Source: Acidibrevibacterium fodinaquatile
Lineage (GTDB): Bacteria; Pseudomonadota; Alphaproteobacteria; Acetobacterales; Acetobacteraceae
DNA: 64,000 nt
Assembly (NCBI RefSeq): GCF_003352165.1
Contig: NZ_CP029176.1
Coordinates: 2,232,001-2,296,000, forward strand
Reading direction: 5' to 3'
Under the pieces are notes generated by a model, which ran no database searches, was not told the DNA's origin, and saw nothing but the letters and a program-made list of their open reading frames with translations. The translations under genes were made by a program, and so were the position numbers. Shown piece after piece: positions 53,931-64,000 of this stretch; within the stretch, counting starts at the first letter, position 1, and every line of letters starts with the position of its first letter.

Positions 53931-53933
53931 TCA

Positions 53934-56900
53934 ATGCCCAAGCGCACCGATCTTCACTCGATCCTGATCATCGGCGCCGGCCCGATCGTCATCGGCCAGG
54001 CGTGTGAGTTTGACTATTCCGGCGCCCAGGCCTGCAAGGCGCTGCGCGCCGAGGGCTATCGCGTCATCCTGGTCAATTCCAATCCGGCGACGATCATGAC
54101 CGACCCGGAATTGGCCGACGCCACCTATGTCGAGCCGATCACGCCGGAAATCGTCACGAAAATCATCGCCCGCGAGCGCCCGGACGCGTTGCTCCCCACC
54201 ATGGGCGGGCAGACCGCGCTCAATGTCGCGATGCAGCTCGCGAAAACCGGTGTTCTCGATGCCTACGAGGTCGAACTGATCGGCGCCCGCGCCGATGTCA
54301 TCGACCGCGCCGAGGACCGGCTCAAATTCCGCGACGCGATGGCGGCGATCGGCATCGAGAGCCCGCGCAGCGCCATCGCCCACACGATCGACGAAGCCCG
54401 CGCCGCCTTGGCCGAAATCGGCCTGCCCGCCGTCATCCGGCCGAGCTTCACGCTCGGCGGCACCGGCGGCGGCATCGCTTATAATCGCGAGGAGTTCGAC
54501 CAGATCGCGCAAGGCGGCCTCAATGCCTCGCCGGTTTCCGAGGTGCTGATCGAGGAAAGCGTGCTCGGTTGGAAGGAATTCGAGATGGAGGTGGTCCGCG
54601 ATGGCGCGGACAATTGCATCATCGTCTGCGCGATCGAGAATGTCGATCCGATGGGCGTCCATACGGGCGATTCGGTCACCGTCGCGCCGGCGCTGACGCT
54701 GACCGATAAGGAATATCAGCGCATGCGCGATGCCTCGATCGCGTGTCTGCGCGCCATCGGCGTCGATACTGGCGGGTCGAACGTGCAATTCGCGATCGAT
54801 CCGCAAACCGGCCGGATGCTGATCATCGAGATGAACCCGCGCGTCTCGCGCTCCTCCGCGCTCGCCTCCAAGGCGACGGGATTCCCGATCGCGAAAATCG
54901 CCGCCAAGCTTGCCGTCGGCTACACGCTCGATGAGCTCGCGAACGACATCACCCGCACGACGCCGGCGAGCTTCGAGCCGACCATCGATTACGTCGTCGT
55001 CAAGATCCCACGGTTCACGTTCGAGAAATTTCCCGGAACGCCCGCTCTCCTGTCCACCAGCATGAAATCGGTGGGCGAAGCAATGGCGATCGGGCGGAGT
55101 TTCGCCGAGGCGCTGCAAAAGGGTCTGCGCAGTATGGAGACCGGGCTTTCCGGTCTCGATGAAATCACGCCGCCCGGCGATGGCGGGGCGGATGCGTTCC
55201 GCGCCGCGCTCTCAACCCCGCGCCCGGACCGGCTCCTGGTCGCGGCACAGGCGCTCCGCGCTGGACTTACGGTCGAGGACGTTCACGAGGCGTGCAAATT
55301 CGACCCCTGGTTCCTGCGCCAGATCGAAACCATCATCGCCGCCGAGCGGGCGGTGCGCGACAGCGGCCTGCCCGAGAGCGCCATGGCGTTTCGGCGCCTC
55401 AAGGCGCTCGGATTTTCCGATGCGCGTCTAGCCGAACTCACCGGGTGTCGCGAGGCAGATGTCGCCGAACACCGCGCTCGGCTCGGGGTGACGCCGGTCT
55501 ATAAGCGGATCGATACCTGCGCCGGCGAATTCGCCTCCGCGACCCCTTATCTGTATTCGACCTATGAGGGCGGCTTCGGCACGCCGGTTTGCGAGGCAGC
55601 GCCGAGCACGCGGGAAAAAATCATCATCCTCGGCGGCGGCCCGAACCGCATCGGCCAGGGGATCGAGTTCGACTATTGCTGTGTTCATGCCGCTTACGCG
55701 CTGCGTGAGGCGGGGTTTGAGACCATCATGATCAACTGCAATCCCGAAACCGTGAGCACCGATTATGACACCTCCGACCGGCTCTATTTCGAGCCACTCA
55801 CCGCCGAAGACGTGATCGCGCTGGTGCGACGCGAACAGTCGGCAGGGAAACTGCTCGGCTGCATCGTGCAATATGGCGGACAGACGCCGCTGAAACTCTC
55901 ACAGGCGCTCGCGCGCGCCGGCATTCCCATTCTCGGCACCAGCGCCGAGGCGATCGACATTGCCGAGGATCGCGAGCGTTTTCAGAAACTTTTGCAAAGC
56001 CTCGCCCTGCTGCAACCGGAGAATGGCACGGCGCGCTCGGCCCCTGAGGCGGAGGCGATCGCCGAGCGCATCGGCTATCCGGTGGTGATCCGGCCGAGCT
56101 ATGTGCTCGGCGGTCGGGCGATGGAGATCGTCCATGATCGCGCCGGCCTAGCCCGCTATATGCGCGAAGCGGTGCGCGTCTCGGGCAGCAACCCGGTGCT
56201 GATCGATCGCTATCTCGCCGATGCGATCGAGGTCGATGTCGATTGCATTAGTGATGGCGAGACCGTTCATGTTGCAGGCGTCATGGAGCATATCGAGGAG
56301 GCCGGCATCCATTCCGGCGATAGTGCCTGCGCGCTGCCGCCCTATTCGCTGCCGCCGGCGATCGTCACCGAACTCCGCGCCGAGACCGTCGCGCTCGCGC
56401 GAGCGCTGAAAGTGGTCGGATTGATGAATGTGCAATATGCGATCCAGGGCGATGCAATCTACGTCCTCGAGGTCAATCCGCGTGCCGCGCGCACCGTTCC
56501 CTTCGTTGCCAAGGCGACCGGCCTGCCGGTTGCCAAACTCGGCGCCTTGGCGATGGCCGGCATCAAGCTCGATCCCGCTCGTCTGCACGAAAAGGCGCTC
56601 GGCGCCCATGTCGCGGTCAAGGAATCGGTGTTCCCGTTCGCGCGTTTTCCAGATGTCGACGTCATTCTCGGGCCGGAGATGAAATCGACCGGCGAGGTGA
56701 TGGGGCTCGATACCAGTTTCGAGCGCGCCTTCGCCAAGGCGCAGCTCGGCGCTGGGGTCACGCTTCCGGCTGCAGGGACGGTGTTCCTCTCGGTCAAGGA
56801 TGGCGACAAGCAGGCCGTGGTCTCGCTCGGCCGGCGCCTGATCGAGATGGGATTTCGCATTCTGGCGACGCGGGGAACGGCGGCGCGGCTGCGGGACGCC

Positions 56901-57176
56901 GGGCTCGCGGTCGCGGTCGTCAACAAGGTGCTCGAAGGCCGGCCGCATTGCGTCGATGCGATTCGCTCCGGCGAGGTGCAGTTGGTGATCAACACCGCCT
57001 CTGGCGCGCAGTCGGTGCATGACAGTTTTGATATCAGAAGGAGCGCGCTCACCCACGGGGTTCCCCATTACACCACCATCGCCGGCGCCCGCGCCGCCGT
57101 GCACGCGATCGCTGCCCTGCGCGCAGGAGAGCTTGAAGTCGCACCGCTGCAGGGGTATTTTCACGGATCGTTCTGA
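53934..57176 (+). CDS. carB: carbamoyl-phosphate synthase large subunit
   Basis: 1080 residues, the usual length, with two homologous ATP-grasp halves. The first has [40 protein letters not shown] and [13 protein letters not shown]. The second has [40 protein letters not shown] and [14 protein letters not shown]. The C-terminal MGS-like allosteric domain ([20 protein letters not shown]) binds regulators such as UMP. Probably cotranscribed with carA. Confidence 0.98.
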   Translation: MPKRTDLHSILIIGAGPIVIGQACEFDYSGAQACKALRAEGYRVILVNSNPATIMTDPELADATYVEPITPEIVTKIIARERPDALLPTMGGQTALNVAMQLAKTGVLDAYEVELIGARADVIDRAEDRLKFRDAMAAIGIESPRSAIAHTIDEARAALAEIGLPAVIRPSFTLGGTGGGIAYNREEFDQIAQGGLNASPVSEVLIEESVLGWKEFEMEVVRDGADNCIIVCAIENVDPMGVHTGDSVTVAPALTLTDKEYQRMRDASIACLRAIGVDTGGSNVQFAIDPQTGRMLIIEMNPRVSRSSALASKATGFPIAKIAAKLAVGYTLDELANDITRTTPASFEPTIDYVVVKIPRFTFEKFPGTPALLSTSMKSVGEAMAIGRSFAEALQKGLRSMETGLSGLDEITPPGDGGADAFRAALSTPRPDRLLVAAQALRAGLTVEDVHEACKFDPWFLRQIETIIAAERAVRDSGLPESAMAFRRLKALGFSDARLAELTGCREADVAEHRARLGVTPVYKRIDTCAGEFASATPYLYSTYEGGFGTPVCEAAPSTREKIIILGGGPNRIGQGIEFDYCCVHAAYALREAGFETIMINCNPETVSTDYDTSDRLYFEPLTAEDVIALVRREQSAGKLLGCIVQYGGQTPLKLSQALARAGIPILGTSAEAIDIAEDRERFQKLLQSLALLQPENGTARSAPEAEAIAERIGYPVVIRPSYVLGGRAMEIVHDRAGLARYMREAVRVSGSNPVLIDRYLADAIEVDVDCISDGETVHVAGVMEHIEEAGIHSGDSACALPPYSLPPAIVTELRAETVALARALKVVGLMNVQYAIQGDAIYVLEVNPRAARTVPFVAKATGLPVAKLGALAMAGIKLDPARLHEKALGAHVAVKESVFPFARFPDVDVILGPEMKSTGEVMGLDTSFERAFAKAQLGAGVTLPAAGTVFLSVKDGDKQAVVSLGRRLIEMGFRILATRGTAARLRDAGLAVAVVNKVLEGRPHCVDAIRSGEVQLVINTASGAQSVHDSFDIRRSALTHGVPHYTTIAGARAAVHAIAALRAGELEVAPLQGYFHGSF

Positions 57177-57281
57177 ACCGGCCGGGGTGGGTTTGACCCA
57201 TTCTGGCTCCCATGCCGGGGCCTGGAAGCGGGCAGCCGGCCTTATCTTTTCTCGACTGGTCGAGAGATCGAGGGCAACGAC

Positions 57282-57755
57282 GTGCAGAAGTTTCCGATGA
57301 CGGCCGCTGGCCTGCAACGCTTGGAGGAGGAGCTGCGTCATCTCAAATCGGTCGAGCGGCCGGGTATTATCCGCGCCATCGCCGAGGCGCGAAGCCATGG
57401 TGATTTATCGGAAAACGCCGAATACCATGCCGCGCGGGAGCGCCAATCCTTCATCGAAGGGCGAATCGCGGAACTCGAGGAAATCGTCAGCGCAGCCGAG
57501 GTGATCGATCCCGCCCTGCTCTCGGGCGATCAGGTGAAGTTCGGTGCCCATGTCCGTCTGATCGACGAGGAAACCGAGCAGGAATCTTCCTATCAGATCG
57601 TCGGCATGCATGAGGCCGATATCAAGGCCGGCCGGCTTTCGATCTCCTCGCCGCTGGCCAAGGCGCTGATTGGCAAAAAGCCCGGCGATCAGGTCTCGGT
57701 GCCAGCGCCGGGCGGCGATCGCAGCTACGAAATCCTGACCGTCAGCTTCGGCTGA
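57282..57755 (+). CDS. greA: transcription elongation factor GreA
   Basis: 157 residues starting with GTG at 57282 ([20 protein letters not shown]), the family's standard opening. The coiled-coil tip that reaches the RNA polymerase active site carries [20 protein letters not shown] with the acidic D and E. The C-terminal domain includes [20 protein letters not shown]. It rescues backtracked polymerase by stimulating transcript cleavage. greA directly after carAB is a common alphaproteobacterial order. Confidence 0.97.
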   Translation: MQKFPMTAAGLQRLEEELRHLKSVERPGIIRAIAEARSHGDLSENAEYHAARERQSFIEGRIAELEEIVSAAEVIDPALLSGDQVKFGAHVRLIDEETEQESSYQIVGMHEADIKAGRLSISSPLAKALIGKKPGDQVSVPAPGGDRSYEILTVSFG

Positions 57756-57761
57756 GCGCCG

Positions 57762-58994
57762 ATGTCCTCCCTTGCCGTTACCCTCGCCGATGTCGAGGCC
57801 GCTTGCGCGCGTATCGCGGGCCGCGTTCTCGAAAGCCCCGCGATAGCGGCCGATACGCTCTCACGCGCCACCGGGGCACGGGTTTTCCTCAAACTCGACA
57901 ATCTCCAGGCGACCGGCGCCTTCAAGGAGCGCGGCGCCGCCAACCGCTTGGCGCTGCTCACCGAAGAGGAGCGCAAGCGCGGCGTCATCGCGGTTTCGGC
58001 TGGCAATCACGCCCAAGCCGTCGCCCGCCATGCGAGCCTCGACGCCATCCGCGCGACCATCGTCATGCCGCGTTTCACCCCGGCAACCAAGGTGACGCGA
58101 ACGGCCGGCTGGGGCGCCGAGGTGGTGCTGCATGGTGAGACCCTGGCGGAAGCGGCCGACGAGGCGCATCGGCTCGCGGCACGCGATGGGCTGGTCTTCA
58201 TCCATCCCTATGATGATCCCGGGGTAATTGCCGGGCAAGGCACGCTCGCGCTCGAATTCCTCAAAGCGGTTCCCGATCTCGACGTCCTCGTGGTCCCGGT
58301 CGGCGGTGGCGGTCTGCTCGCCGGCTGCGCGGTCGCGGCGAGCGCGCTCAGGCCGGGGATCGAGATCATCGGCGTCGAGGTCACCGCCTATGCCGCGCTC
58401 GCCCAACGCCTCGCCGGCCAGACGGTTTCGGTCGGCGGCCCGACCATCGCCGAGGGCATCGCCGTCCGCGATATCGGCGAAATCCCGCTGGCGCTGATCC
58501 GGCAGCTGGTTTCCGACGTGCTGATCGTTCCCGAGCGCGCCATCGAGCAGGCGATCGCGCTGCTCGCCGAGGGGGCGAAAGTGATCGCCGAGGGCGCTGG
58601 CGCAGCGGGGCTGGCGGCTGTGCTCGCCTATCGCGAGCGCTTTGCCGGGCGGCGGGTCGGCGTTCCGGTTTGCGGCGGCAATATCGATGCGCGCATCCTC
58701 GCCAATGTGCTGCTGCGCAATTTGCTGCGGGATGGCAGGCTGCTCCGCCTCAGCCTCGAAATCCCCGACCGGCCCGGGGTGCTCGCCGATATCGCCGGCA
58801 CCATCGGCGCGGCCGGCGGCAACATCATCGATGTCTCGCACCACCGGCTGTTCGCCTCGCCGAGCGTGCAATCGGCGGGGCTGGAATTGATGGTCGAAGC
58901 GCGCGACACGCCGCATGGCGATGCCATCGTCGCCGCCTTGGCGAAAACCTACACTGTGCGGCGGCTGGCCGGCGAGAGCGGCGCGATCGGCTGA
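57762..58994 (+). CDS. ilvA: threonine ammonia-lyase
   Basis: 410 residues. The PLP lysine is in LQATGAFKERGAANRLALLT; SAGNHAQAVARHASL and VPVGGGGLLAGCAVAA (phosphate-binding Gly loop) follow. An ACT domain from about residue 330 (LSLEIPDRPGVLADIAGTIG) suggests allosteric control. It makes 2-oxobutanoate for isoleucine, though the shorter catabolic TdcB-like type cannot be excluded. It begins 6 bp after greA. Confidence 0.92.
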   Translation: MSSLAVTLADVEAACARIAGRVLESPAIAADTLSRATGARVFLKLDNLQATGAFKERGAANRLALLTEEERKRGVIAVSAGNHAQAVARHASLDAIRATIVMPRFTPATKVTRTAGWGAEVVLHGETLAEAADEAHRLAARDGLVFIHPYDDPGVIAGQGTLALEFLKAVPDLDVLVVPVGGGGLLAGCAVAASALRPGIEIIGVEVTAYAALAQRLAGQTVSVGGPTIAEGIAVRDIGEIPLALIRQLVSDVLIVPERAIEQAIALLAEGAKVIAEGAGAAGLAAVLAYRERFAGRRVGVPVCGGNIDARILANVLLRNLLRDGRLLRLSLEIPDRPGVLADIAGTIGAAGGNIIDVSHHRLFASPSVQSAGLELMVEARDTPHGDAIVAALAKTYTVRRLAGESGAIG

Positions 58995-59038
58995 TCCCCC
59001 TGATCTTCGCGTTGCGCGCGGCCACGCCCCTCAAATCT

Positions 59039-59074
59039 CAAAAGTTTTTTGGTTCATTTTTTCAAAAAAGAACC
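59039..59074. repeat. AT-rich hairpin repeat, type A (copy R4)
   Basis: Read leftward it is GGTTCTTTTTT, a short loop, AAAAAATGAACC, then AAAAAACTTTTG. Compared with the type A copies at 6634 and 45665 it has one substitution in the second arm. It lies between ilvA and the convergent membrane protein gene, a terminator-like spot. Confidence 0.78.
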
Positions 59075-59089
59075 ATTCTTTGCCCCATC

Positions 59090-59887
59090 TCACCCCGCCT
59101 GTTGGCCACCGGGGTGCCGTCCGGCCCGCTGCGGCAGGAGGGCGAGGCAGACGAGAATAAAGATAGCGAGGGCGAGCGTCGCGAGCGGGCGGCTGACTGC
59201 GAGGCCGCCTTCGGCGCGTGATTTGTCGAGAAAATCGCCGACGGTCGCGCCGAGCGGCCGGGTCAGGATGAAAGCTGCCCAAAATAGCGCGACCCGAGAG
59301 AGTTTGGTCCGGAAATAAAGCACGGCGAGAAGGGCGAGGGCGGCGCCGAAGACCAGCGCGCCGCCGTCATAGCCGAGGCCGCCATCGGCCGCCCAGTCGC
59401 CGAGCGCGGTGCCGAGGGTTTGCGAAAACGTGATCGCCGCCCAGTAGAACAGTTCCGTCCGCGGCGCGGCAACGGTGGTGACGGCGATGCTGCCCTGAGT
59501 CCGATACCAGAGGCCAAGGGTTGCCATCAGCAGAACGAACAGCAAGCTCGCCCCGCCGGGATAGCCGAAGCCGAGCGAGCGGTCGGCGAAGTCGGCCATG
59601 GTGGTGCCGAACGTGGTCGAGGCAATGATGGTCGCCCAGTAAAGGAGCGGGTGGAAGCGTCGCGCCGCGATCTGCGCCAGGACGAGACCCACGAGCGCAA
59701 CTAGAAATAGCAAGGTTCCGGCGAGATAGCCCCAACCGAGGGTCATCGTCACCGTATCGCCGCCGGTCTCGCCAAGCGTGGTCGCAGCGATCTTGATGAT
59801 CCAGAAAACGAGGGTGACTTCGGGAACCTTGCTCTCTCGTCCCCGGCCCGGCGCGGCTTCCAAGGCGGGTGCTCTATAACGCCCCAA
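59090..59887 (-). CDS. COG4705-type multi-pass membrane protein
   Basis: 265 residues, about eight hydrophobic helices in four repeated pairs. Each repeat carries a related motif: TTLGETGGDT, TTFGTTMADF, QTLGTALGDW and RPLGATVGDF. This fourfold pattern defines the COG4705 uncharacterised membrane-anchored family. Conserved Thr/Asp lining a central path would fit a channel or metal carrier, but no function is proven. Its start at 59887 overlaps the end of gapA by 14 bp, and the first 18 residues look unconserved, so a later start is possible. Confidence 0.8.
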   Translation of the reverse strand: MGRYRAPALEAAPGRGRESKVPEVTLVFWIIKIAATTLGETGGDTVTMTLGWGYLAGTLLFLVALVGLVLAQIAARRFHPLLYWATIIASTTFGTTMADFADRSLGFGYPGGASLLFVLLMATLGLWYRTQGSIAVTTVAAPRTELFYWAAITFSQTLGTALGDWAADGGLGYDGGALVFGAALALLAVLYFRTKLSRVALFWAAFILTRPLGATVGDFLDKSRAEGGLAVSRPLATLALAIFILVCLALLPQRAGRHPGGQQAG

Positions 59888-60887
59888 GACGGGCGGCGGT
59901 GTCGATCATCCGGTTGGAAAAACCCCACTCATTGTCGTACCAGCCCATCACCCGCGCGAGCTTGCCATCGACGACGGAGGTCTGAGACGCATCGAAGCTG
60001 CAGGACGCGCTGACATGGTTGAAATCAACGCTGACCAGCTTTTCCATATTATAGGCGATGATCCCCTTCATCGTGCCGTCGGCGGCGGCGCGGAAGGCGG
60101 CGTTGATGGTTTCGGGATCGGCCGGGCGGGCGAGGTTGACGTCGAGCGAGACCAGCGAAACATTGGGCGTCGGCACGCGGATCGCGGTGCCGTCGAGCTT
60201 GCCCTTGAGTTCGGGGATGACGAGGCCAATCGCGCGCGCGGCGCCGGTCGTGGTCGGAATGATCGAAACCGCGGCCGCCCGCGCCCGGTGCAGATCCTTG
60301 TGCAGCGTGTCGACGGTGCGCTGATCGCCGGTATAGGAATGGATCGTCACCATGTAGCCGCGTTCGATGCCGAACGCCTCATGGAGCACTTTGGCCATCG
60401 GCGCGAGGCAGTTGGTGGTGCATGAGGCATTGGAGACCACGGTCATCGCCGGGGTCAGCACCTCGTGATTGACGCCGTAAACCACGGTCGCGTCGACGCC
60501 ATCGGCTGGCGCCGAGACCAAAACCTTGCGCGCCCCGGCGGCGAGCAGGTGGGCAGCAGCCTCGCGCTTGGTGAAAAGGCCCGTGCATTCCATCGCGACA
60601 TCGACGCCGGCGAACGGCACCTTGGCGGGATCGCGCTCGGCAGAAACCCGGATCGGCCCCCATTCGCGCCCGCCATGACGGATCCGGAGCGAATCCCCCT
60701 CCACCGCCACCTCGCCGGGAAAGCGGCCATGGACACTGTCATAACGCAGGAGATGGGCATTGGCTTCGACGCTGCCGAGATCATTGATCGCGACCGGCAC
60801 GATATCTTCGCGCCCGCTCTCGATGATCGCCCGCAGGACGAGCCGCCCGATGCGGCCAAACCCGTTGATCGCGATACGCACCGGCAT
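59874..60887 (-). CDS. gapA: glyceraldehyde-3-phosphate dehydrogenase
   Basis: 337 residues. NAD-binding INGFGRIGRLVLRAIIESG is at the N-terminus, the catalytic Cys in SNASCTTNCLAPMAKVLHE, and SYTGDQRTVDTLHKDLHRAR and WYDNEWGFSNRMIDTA at the C-terminal half. It interconverts glyceraldehyde 3-phosphate and 1,3-bisphosphoglycerate. GAGGT precedes the ATG. It lies 27 bp after tkt on the same strand, a sugar-phosphate operon. Confidence 0.97.
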   Translation of the reverse strand: MPVRIAINGFGRIGRLVLRAIIESGREDIVPVAINDLGSVEANAHLLRYDSVHGRFPGEVAVEGDSLRIRHGGREWGPIRVSAERDPAKVPFAGVDVAMECTGLFTKREAAAHLLAAGARKVLVSAPADGVDATVVYGVNHEVLTPAMTVVSNASCTTNCLAPMAKVLHEAFGIERGYMVTIHSYTGDQRTVDTLHKDLHRARAAAVSIIPTTTGAARAIGLVIPELKGKLDGTAIRVPTPNVSLVSLDVNLARPADPETINAAFRAAADGTMKGIIAYNMEKLVSVDFNHVSASCSFDASQTSVVDGKLARVMGWYDNEWGFSNRMIDTAARLGAL

Positions 60888-60914
60888 AACGTGTTACCTC
60901 TTGGTTTTTTTGCT

Positions 60915-62960
60915 TCAGGGGAGGGCGAGGCGCTTTCGCACCGCGTGCACGAGGGCCTCGGCGGTGATGCCGAAATGGCGGTAAAGCTCCTCATAGGGTG
61001 CGGAGGCGCCGAAGCCGGCCATGCCGATGAACACGCCATCAGGGCCGAGCCAGCGCTCCCAGCCGAATCCCGCGGCCGCTTCGATCCCGAATCGCGGCGC
61101 GGTGCCGAGCGTCTCCGCCTGATAGGCCGGATCCTGCTGGGCAAAGAGTTCCCAGCAGGGCAAAGACACCACCGCCGCGGCGATACCCTCGGCCGCCAGC
61201 GTCTCGCGGGCCGCCATCGCGATCGCGACCTCAGAGCCACTGGCGATCAGCGTTGCCTGGCGCGCGGAGGCGGCCTCGGCGAGGACATAGGCGCCGCGCG
61301 CGGTGCGATTTTCGGTGATGTCGGCGCGGAGCGTCGGCAGGGATTGGCGGCTCAGCACGAGGGCGCTCGGTCCGTCGCTACGCCGCAGCGCGAGTTCGAA
61401 GCTCTCCGCCGTCTCGATCGTGTCGGCCGGGCGGAAGACGAGAAGATTGGGCATCGCGCGGAGGCTCGCGAGATGCTCGACCGCCTGATGCGTCGGCCCA
61501 TCCTCGCCGAGGCCGATACTGTCATGGGTCAGAACATGGATCACCCGCAGATGCATCAGCGCCGCAAGCCGCAGCGCCGGGCGGAGATAGTCGCTGAACA
61601 CGAAGAACGTGCCGCCATAGGGGATCATGCCGCCACTGAGCGCGAGCCCGTTCATCGCCGCCGCCATCGCGTGCTCACGGATGCCGAAATGGAGATAGCG
61701 GCCAGCGAATTGCCCCGGCGCAACCTCCGCCATGTCCTTGACCCGGGTAAGATTGGAGCCGGTGAGGTCGGCGGAGCCGCCGATCAACTCCGGCACCAGC
61801 GGCACCAGCGCCTCTAGCACTTTCTGGCTTGATTGGCGGGTCGCGAGTTTTGGCTTACTTTCGGCGATCTCGGCTTTCAACGCGGCGAGTTTTTCCAACC
61901 AATTGTCCGGGAGCCGCCCGGCGAGCGCACGCTCGAACTCGGCGCGCTGCGGATGGCGGGTGGCGCGCTTGAGCCAGGCGCGGCGGGGTGTTGCGCCGCG
62001 CCCGCCAGCCTCCTGCCAGGCTTGCGCGAGATCCTCGGGCACGGTGAAGGGCGCGGCCGTCCAGCCCAGCGCCGCCTTCGTCGCCGCCGCTTCCGCCGCC
62101 CCCAGCGCCGAGCCATGGGCGGCATTGGTGCCCGCCTTGTGCGGCGCGCCGAAGCCGATGATGGTGCGGCAAGCGATCAGCGTCGGCTTCTTCGAGCGCA
62201 CGGCGAACGAGAGGGCGGCCGCGATCTGTGCCGGATCATGGCCGTCGATCCGCTTCGTCGCCCAGCCATAGGCGGCGAAGCGTTTTAGCGCGTCATCGGA
62301 GGTTGCGAGCCGCGTCGCGCCGTCGATCGAGATGTGGTTGTCGTCGTAGAGGACAGTGAGTTTGTCGAGCCGGAGATGGCCGGCGAGCGAGGCCGCCTCA
62401 TGGCTGATTCCCTCCATCAGATCGCCGTCGGAGGCGATAACCCAGGTGCGGTGATCGACCAGGCTGCGCCCGAACCGCGCCGCGAGCATCCGCTCGCCAA
62501 GCGCCATGCCGACGGCGGTGGCGATGCCCTGGCCGAGCGGGCCGGTGGTGGTCTCGATCGCCGGATGGGCGCCATATTCAGGGTGGCCGGCGGCGGCAGA
62601 GTGGAGTTGGCGGAAACGCTCCAGCACGTCCATCCCCATGCCGGCATGGCCGGTGAGATGGAGGAGGGCATAAAGCAGCATCGAGCCGTGGCCGGCGGAG
62701 AGCACGAAGCGGTCACGATCGGGCCAGCGCGGATCGGCGGCGTCGAATTTCAGGAATCGCGTCCAGAGCACCGTCGCGACATCGGCCATGCCGAGCGGCA
62801 GGCCGGGATGGCCGGAATTGGCGCGCTCGACGGCGTCGATGGCGAGCGCACGGATCGCGTCCGCCATGCGGCGCTCGAGCGTCGGCGGGCGCGCGAGCAG
62901 GGCCGCTTGCCGGGCGATGACGTCATCAGGCGGTGAGGAGGTTTCTGCCGGGGATGCCAT
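60915..62960 (-). CDS. tkt: transketolase
   Basis: 681 residues, TPP-dependent enzyme moving two-carbon units in the pentose phosphate pathway. [20 protein letters not shown] opens it; the TPP motif is [20 protein letters not shown] ... [10 protein letters not shown]. The pyrimidine-binding domain has [20 protein letters not shown] and [20 protein letters not shown]. In the tkt-gapA order, as in Calvin-cycle or central-carbon clusters; no other Calvin gene is seen here. Confidence 0.97.
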   Translation of the reverse strand: MASPAETSSPPDDVIARQAALLARPPTLERRMADAIRALAIDAVERANSGHPGLPLGMADVATVLWTRFLKFDAADPRWPDRDRFVLSAGHGSMLLYALLHLTGHAGMGMDVLERFRQLHSAAAGHPEYGAHPAIETTTGPLGQGIATAVGMALGERMLAARFGRSLVDHRTWVIASDGDLMEGISHEAASLAGHLRLDKLTVLYDDNHISIDGATRLATSDDALKRFAAYGWATKRIDGHDPAQIAAALSFAVRSKKPTLIACRTIIGFGAPHKAGTNAAHGSALGAAEAAATKAALGWTAAPFTVPEDLAQAWQEAGGRGATPRRAWLKRATRHPQRAEFERALAGRLPDNWLEKLAALKAEIAESKPKLATRQSSQKVLEALVPLVPELIGGSADLTGSNLTRVKDMAEVAPGQFAGRYLHFGIREHAMAAAMNGLALSGGMIPYGGTFFVFSDYLRPALRLAALMHLRVIHVLTHDSIGLGEDGPTHQAVEHLASLRAMPNLLVFRPADTIETAESFELALRRSDGPSALVLSRQSLPTLRADITENRTARGAYVLAEAASARQATLIASGSEVAIAMAARETLAAEGIAAAVVSLPCWELFAQQDPAYQAETLGTAPRFGIEAAAGFGWERWLGPDGVFIGMAGFGASAPYEELYRHFGITAEALVHAVRKRLALP

Positions 62961-63160
62961 CCCTCGGCTATAAAAGCCGATCCCCGCCGAGGCAAGTCTC
63001 GCGGCGGCTGCTTCGCTGACGGCACGATGCTGGCGGGCAGTGTCTGAGCGCCCGGCGCGGCCGCGATCGGGCTGTCACGCCATGCGTCAGCAGGCGCCGC
63101 GGCATCGGCCTATAACATTATGGATTCCCAGGGTCTGCCGACCGGCAAAGACCTGCCCCC

Positions 63161-63520
63161 TCAGCGGCAGCGCAGATTAACCTCGGCCTCGGCGCGGTGG
63201 AGGCGGTCGATTTCCTCGATCGCGATCGGGGTATGGCGGAAGATATCTGCCTGCGGCCCATGCACCCCTTGCTGCATGCTGAGGATGGTCTCCGCCTTCT
63301 CGTAATCGTCATAGCTCATCATGTCGGCAATGGTATCGATGCCGCATGAGCATTTTTCGAGCAGATCATGGCTGAATCCATTGGCGGCGAGACAGCCGAT
63401 GACGTAATCGGCGCGCGCCGCGGTCGGATAGTCATGCGCCGGATGGTGCTCCTCGGTTTCGGCACGCGCGGCAATGGCGATCAGGCCGAGAGCGAGCGCC
63501 GCGACGAGCGCGCGGGTCAT
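63161..63520 (-). CDS. small secreted protein with four cysteines
   Basis: 119 residues. A signal peptide (TRALVAALALGLIAIAARA) precedes a 100-residue periplasmic domain with Cys at VIGCLAANG, LEKCSCGID and NLRC, probably in disulfides, plus MSYDDYEKAETILSMQQGVH. I do not recognise a named family. It overlaps the upstream ORF by 4 bp and is probably coupled to it. Confidence 0.7.
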   Translation of the reverse strand: MTRALVAALALGLIAIAARAETEEHHPAHDYPTAARADYVIGCLAANGFSHDLLEKCSCGIDTIADMMSYDDYEKAETILSMQQGVHGPQADIFRHTPIAIEEIDRLHRAEAEVNLRCR

Positions 63521-64000
63521 GGCGTCACCGCCTTACCCGGCGCGACTTTCTCGAAAACCAAGTGCTCGCTGATCGCCGGGGCGCCGGATGCGGGATCGGC
63601 CGGCATCTCGGTCGCGAATTCGGCGAATCCCCCCGGCACGTCCTTGCTGAGCACGAAACGGTAGGCTTTCTGCTGGATCTGCGGCATATGCGCGAATCGG
63701 TCATTGTCGGCGAAGGGGCGGAGCGTGATGCTCTGCGCCGCCACCTCATGGCCGTCGAGCGTGACCTTGGCGGGCGTCATCTCCGCCTTGTCGATGAAGG
63801 CGGCGCGGATACGGTTACGATAATAAGCGGCGGCGACGCCGGTCATGGCGCGCATTTCATCGACGTCGTGTTCGAGAAACACCATCAGCAGCGGATTGCC
63901 GCGGAAATCATCGACCGCGGGGTAAAAAATATGGTGATCGCCGGTGAGAAAATTGAACATCACGTATTTCGTGCCATCGGGATGGACGAGTTTGATATCC
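63517..64000 (-). CDS. hypothetical protein, N-terminus beyond window edge
   Basis: At least 160 residues; the frame stays open to base 64000 (DIKLVHPDGTKYVMFNFLTG at the edge), so the start is outside. Visible parts include DHHIFYPAVDDFRGNPLLMV, FLEHDVDEMRAMTGVAAAYY and ITLRPFADNDRFAHMPQIQQ. These look like a secreted or periplasmic domain of unknown function rather than an enzyme I can name. Coupled by ATGA to the small Cys-rich secreted protein. Confidence 0.65.
   Translation of the reverse strand, partial: DIKLVHPDGTKYVMFNFLTGDHHIFYPAVDDFRGNPLLMVFLEHDVDEMRAMTGVAAAYYRNRIRAAFIDKAEMTPAKVTLDGHEVAAQSITLRPFADNDRFAHMPQIQQKAYRFVLSKDVPGGFAEFATEMPADPASGAPAISEHLVFEKVAPGKAVTP

Noticed and set aside
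1-64000. CRISPR array, rRNA operon or prophage
   Set aside because: No regularly spaced direct repeats, no rRNA sequence and no phage structural genes were seen.

Overview
The window is about 64 kb of a GC-rich alphaproteobacterial chromosome. An Acetobacteraceae-type member of the Rhodospirillales fits best, judging from gene content: a ChvG/ChvI two-component pair, an adenosylcobalamin-dependent ribonucleotide reductase, a RibB protein with a decayed GTP cyclohydrolase II half, a CBP3-type cytochrome bc1 chaperone, and a lexA promoter with an alphaproteobacterial SOS box (GAAC-N7-GAAC). Species cannot be assigned from the sequence alone.

Left core (1-31.4 kb). After a partial IS630 transposase and a deleted IS3 copy come nrdJ, an alr-mlaE-mlaF cluster, dnaB, and a leftward operon glyA-nrdR-ribD-ribE-ribB(X)-ribH-nusB. 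Then follow bamE; a rightward CBP3 chaperone-yceD-hemW cluster; 5-oxoprolinase with a divergent MarR-like regulator; an MFS carrier; a leftward ftsE-ftsX-ydcF-plsC cluster with a divergent zinc-ribbon membrane protein; SOS-controlled lexA; a class A penicillin-binding protein divergent from a 2-hydroxyacid dehydrogenase; tRNA-Leu(UAA); and a DoxX protein.

Accessory island (31.4-41.5 kb). This segment is built from mobile-element debris (IS110, IS21, IS5 and other fragments) around a few cargo genes. The cargo is an extremely AT-rich CtrA-type response regulator interrupted at an A9 tract, a lone family-2 glycosyltransferase, and a broken operon of an isochorismatase tail, a small membrane protein and an MFS exporter. 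An intact 2643-bp IS21-family element sits inside the small membrane protein gene with a perfect 7-bp target duplication, so the original reading frame can be rebuilt exactly. Two about 160-bp IS5-family ends in inverted orientation bound the last 4.9 kb.

Right core (41.5-64 kb). icd, a PEP-CTERM surface protein, chvG/chvI, an FMN-binding HugZ-like protein with an AhpD-like protein, an acetyltransferase, rpoD-dnaG, carA-carB-greA-ilvA, a four-repeat membrane protein, gapA, tkt and two small secreted or hypothetical proteins.

The most unusual signals are these. carA is fused in frame to an upstream helix-turn-helix ORF that has its own apparently leaderless promoter and two TGGGA-N7-TCCC operator-like palindromes. 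The CtrA-like gene has a base composition wholly unlike its surroundings. A family of AT-rich hairpin repeats recurs four times, once inside the chvG reading frame and once against the start of alr.
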